Assembly: GCA_963721445.1 (NCBI GenBank)
Contig: CAVRIZ010000008.1
Location: 682,001-746,000 of the forward strand
DNA: 64,000 bases
Direction: 5' to 3'
From: DAIOEK01 sp963721445
Lineage (GTDB): Bacteria > Chloroflexota > Anaerolineae > Anaerolineales > Anaerolineaceae
Shown here: positions 62,365 to 64,000 of the stretch, piece after piece
Layout of the letters: the number at the start of each line of letters is the position of its first letter
Numbering within the stretch: position 1 is the stretch's first letter
Position numbers and translations under genes: made by a program
The notes under the pieces: model-generated
Database searches by the model: none
What the model was told of the DNA's origin: nothing
What the model saw: only the letters and a program-made list of their open reading frames with translations

Positions 62365-64000
62365 TTGAAGAGTAATACGCCGAGGTTCCCATTGGAACAA
62401 CTACAAAAGACTAATCTGAAGGTACTCATCGCATTCTTCCTGCCTTTGATCGTCCTGATCGGGTATTGGGCTGGTAAACCTCTGCCCCGGGTTTATGAAA
62501 CAGGCTACTCGGTACCAACCAATGCGCTTTACTCCATCTTCCTGCTGATAATAGTCCTTGTCGTTGCGGGTGGTTTGGGATCATTCATTATCAACAGATT
62601 CAAATCGTTGGAGTGGACAACAGCCGAGAAGATACTGGTGAGCTTGCCGACCGGTCTGGCTGTGCTGGCGTATTCAGTTTTTATGCTTGGTATCCTTGGT
62701 TTATTATCACCCCTGGTTTTCGTTTTGCTTCTATTAGTTGCCGGATTACTCGCATGGCGACAATGTATATCGATCATTCAAGGGATTCCAACGGCAATTT
62801 TCAGTCTTTATCGCACTTGGCGGGGGATGCGGATTGAGTTAAAAGTCTTATGTGTGATTGGGGTCTTGATTCTTTTGCTTACCCTGTTGCTCTCCCTCAC
62901 CCCGCCGTTCGATTATGATTCGCTAGCCTACCACCTGCAAGGACCACGGCTCTTCCTGGAAGCTGGGCGTATCCAACCCATTTACGAAAATTGGTTCACC
63001 TTCTATCCCTTCACCTGGGAGATGCTATACATGCTGGGTCTCGGATTAGGCAGCGATATCTTCGCCAAACTGATCCATTTCTCCACCCTGCTTCTTTTCC
63101 TGCTAAGCGGGTATGTGTTCGGACGACGACTGGTGTCGCCACGGGTTGGATGGATGAGCGCCGCGATTCTCCTTGGCATCCCGATCCTGCCGTTGTGGGG
63201 CAGCACCGCCTACACCGACATCGCCTGGGCATTGTTCCAATTCATGGCGGTCGGCCTGGTCTTATTATGGAAGAAAGAAGGCAAGAACGCTTATCTCATC
63301 CTGGCGGGGATGATGCAGGGTTGGGCTATGGGCAGCAAATATCCCGCCCTGGCCTCTGGCGCGGCGATCGGGTTGGTGGTGTTATGGATGGCATGGCGGC
63401 AGCAATCGGAGCGTCCTCTGTGGAAACGGATCGGGCAGGCTGGCTTGTTTTTTGGAGGGATCGCACTGCTGGTGGCGTCCCCCTGGTATGTAAAAAACCT
63501 GATCCAAACCGGTGACCCGGTTTACCCGTTGCTGTTCACACCCAGGGGAATGGATCCGCTGCGGGTGAAGCTGTGGTTAGAGTATGTATACAGCTTTGGG
63601 GTTGGCAAGGAATGGTACCACTACGTGCTGTTACCGATCCATCTTTTTACGGAGTACAAGACGGTTCGGCACCTTCATCGGCGCGGTGGATATTCCCAGC
63701 CCCGTATTTTTACTGGTGTTGGCATATCCATTTCTCCGCCGACGGTATAAAGATTATCGTTTGGATTTACTCACTATTGGCGTTTATTCAATTTGTGATC
63801 TGGGCGGCAGGTTCTCAGCAAACAAGATTTTTGTTGCCGATCTACCCAATACTGGCGATTCTTGCAAGTTCCATGATGATCTACTTATTCGATACGTTTC
63901 AAGGAAGACTATTCCGATGGATTGGAATGATCTTCCTTCCTGGTTCTCTCCTCTTGTTTACCATGCTTGTTTCCAGTCGGGCTGTATATCAATTACATTC
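62365..64000 (+). pseudogene. GT-C/PMT-type membrane glycosyltransferase, two frameshifts, runs off window
   Basis: A polytopic protein of which more than 540 residues are visible, with about ten hydrophobic segments. The PPFDYDSLAYHLQGPRLF loop with its acidic pair fits GT-C (PMT/ArnT-like) lipid-linked sugar transferases; later QQTRFLLPIYPILAIL is another common segment. Frames break near 63660 (GG) and near 63768 (GG), each by one extra base, and the end is beyond 64000. The start is unclear: TTG at 62365 gives the longest frame; a TAAAAT box and ATG at 62351 lie upstream in a different frame. Likely extends the polysaccharide cluster. Confidence 0.75.

Overview
The window looks like chromosomal DNA of a Chloroflexota bacterium, probably class Anaerolineae. 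This is an inference from content: a Ccm cluster of the Chloroflexota type, many lipoproteins with Thr/Pro-rich linkers, NBR1-type Ig-like lipoproteins, a small zinc-ribbon protein of the DUF5679 type, and moderate GC. No rRNA, phage, insertion sequence or CRISPR array was seen. One tRNA-Ser(CGA) lies at 24.8 kb.

Layout. 0-1.3 kb: start of an ABC-F ATPase (minus) behind a leader with promoter, short leader peptide and intrinsic terminator. 1.3-3.4 kb: a decaheme lipoprotein made of two five-heme halves. 3.8-12.2 kb: a full cytochrome c maturation operon in the order ccmE-F-H-G, a CcmI-like zinc-ribbon protein, a diheme cytochrome, then ccmA-B-C-D. 12.4-16.9 kb: a MalT/LuxR regulator and an ABC-2 exporter. 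17-21.7 kb: small proteins, a TerC protein, and an ECF sigma / anti-sigma-like / Nudix operon. 22.2-24.6 kb: FtsK. 24.6-24.9 kb: a triple 41-bp repeat abutting tRNA-Ser. 25-31.7 kb: RNase D coupled to a beta-CASP metallo-hydrolase, dihydrolipoamide dehydrogenase, an esterase and an EamA transporter. 31.9-38.6 kb: polA, a TPR protein, and dnaA on the opposite strand. 39.1-41.5 kb: an FAD oxidoreductase and a frameshifted flippase. 41.5-47.5 kb: a second ABC-F, an MFS transporter, a two-gene glutamine-dependent NAD synthetase, and an Lgt-like protein. 47.6-54.4 kb: lipoproteins and QueG. 54.4-64 kb: a two-component system, then envelope-polysaccharide genes (GT4, heparinase II/III, bi-domain oxidoreductase, GT-C).

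The genes suggest an organism that makes c-type cytochromes (ccm beside large heme lipoproteins) and invests in surface lipoproteins and polysaccharide. Two architectural signals recur. First, many genes have a -10 box only 6-7 nt before the start codon and no Shine-Dalgarno site, implying leaderless mRNAs; this also fixes several starts. Second, fourteen single-base frameshifts break seven genes. Almost all sit in short homopolymers and thirteen are one extra base, which points to sequence or assembly error more than to real pseudogenes.

The most interesting items are the attenuator-like leader before the first ABC-F gene, the duplicated pentaheme lipoprotein, the CXXXY-type CcmE in an operon that keeps CcmH, and the diheme cytochrome carrying a CcmI-like tail.
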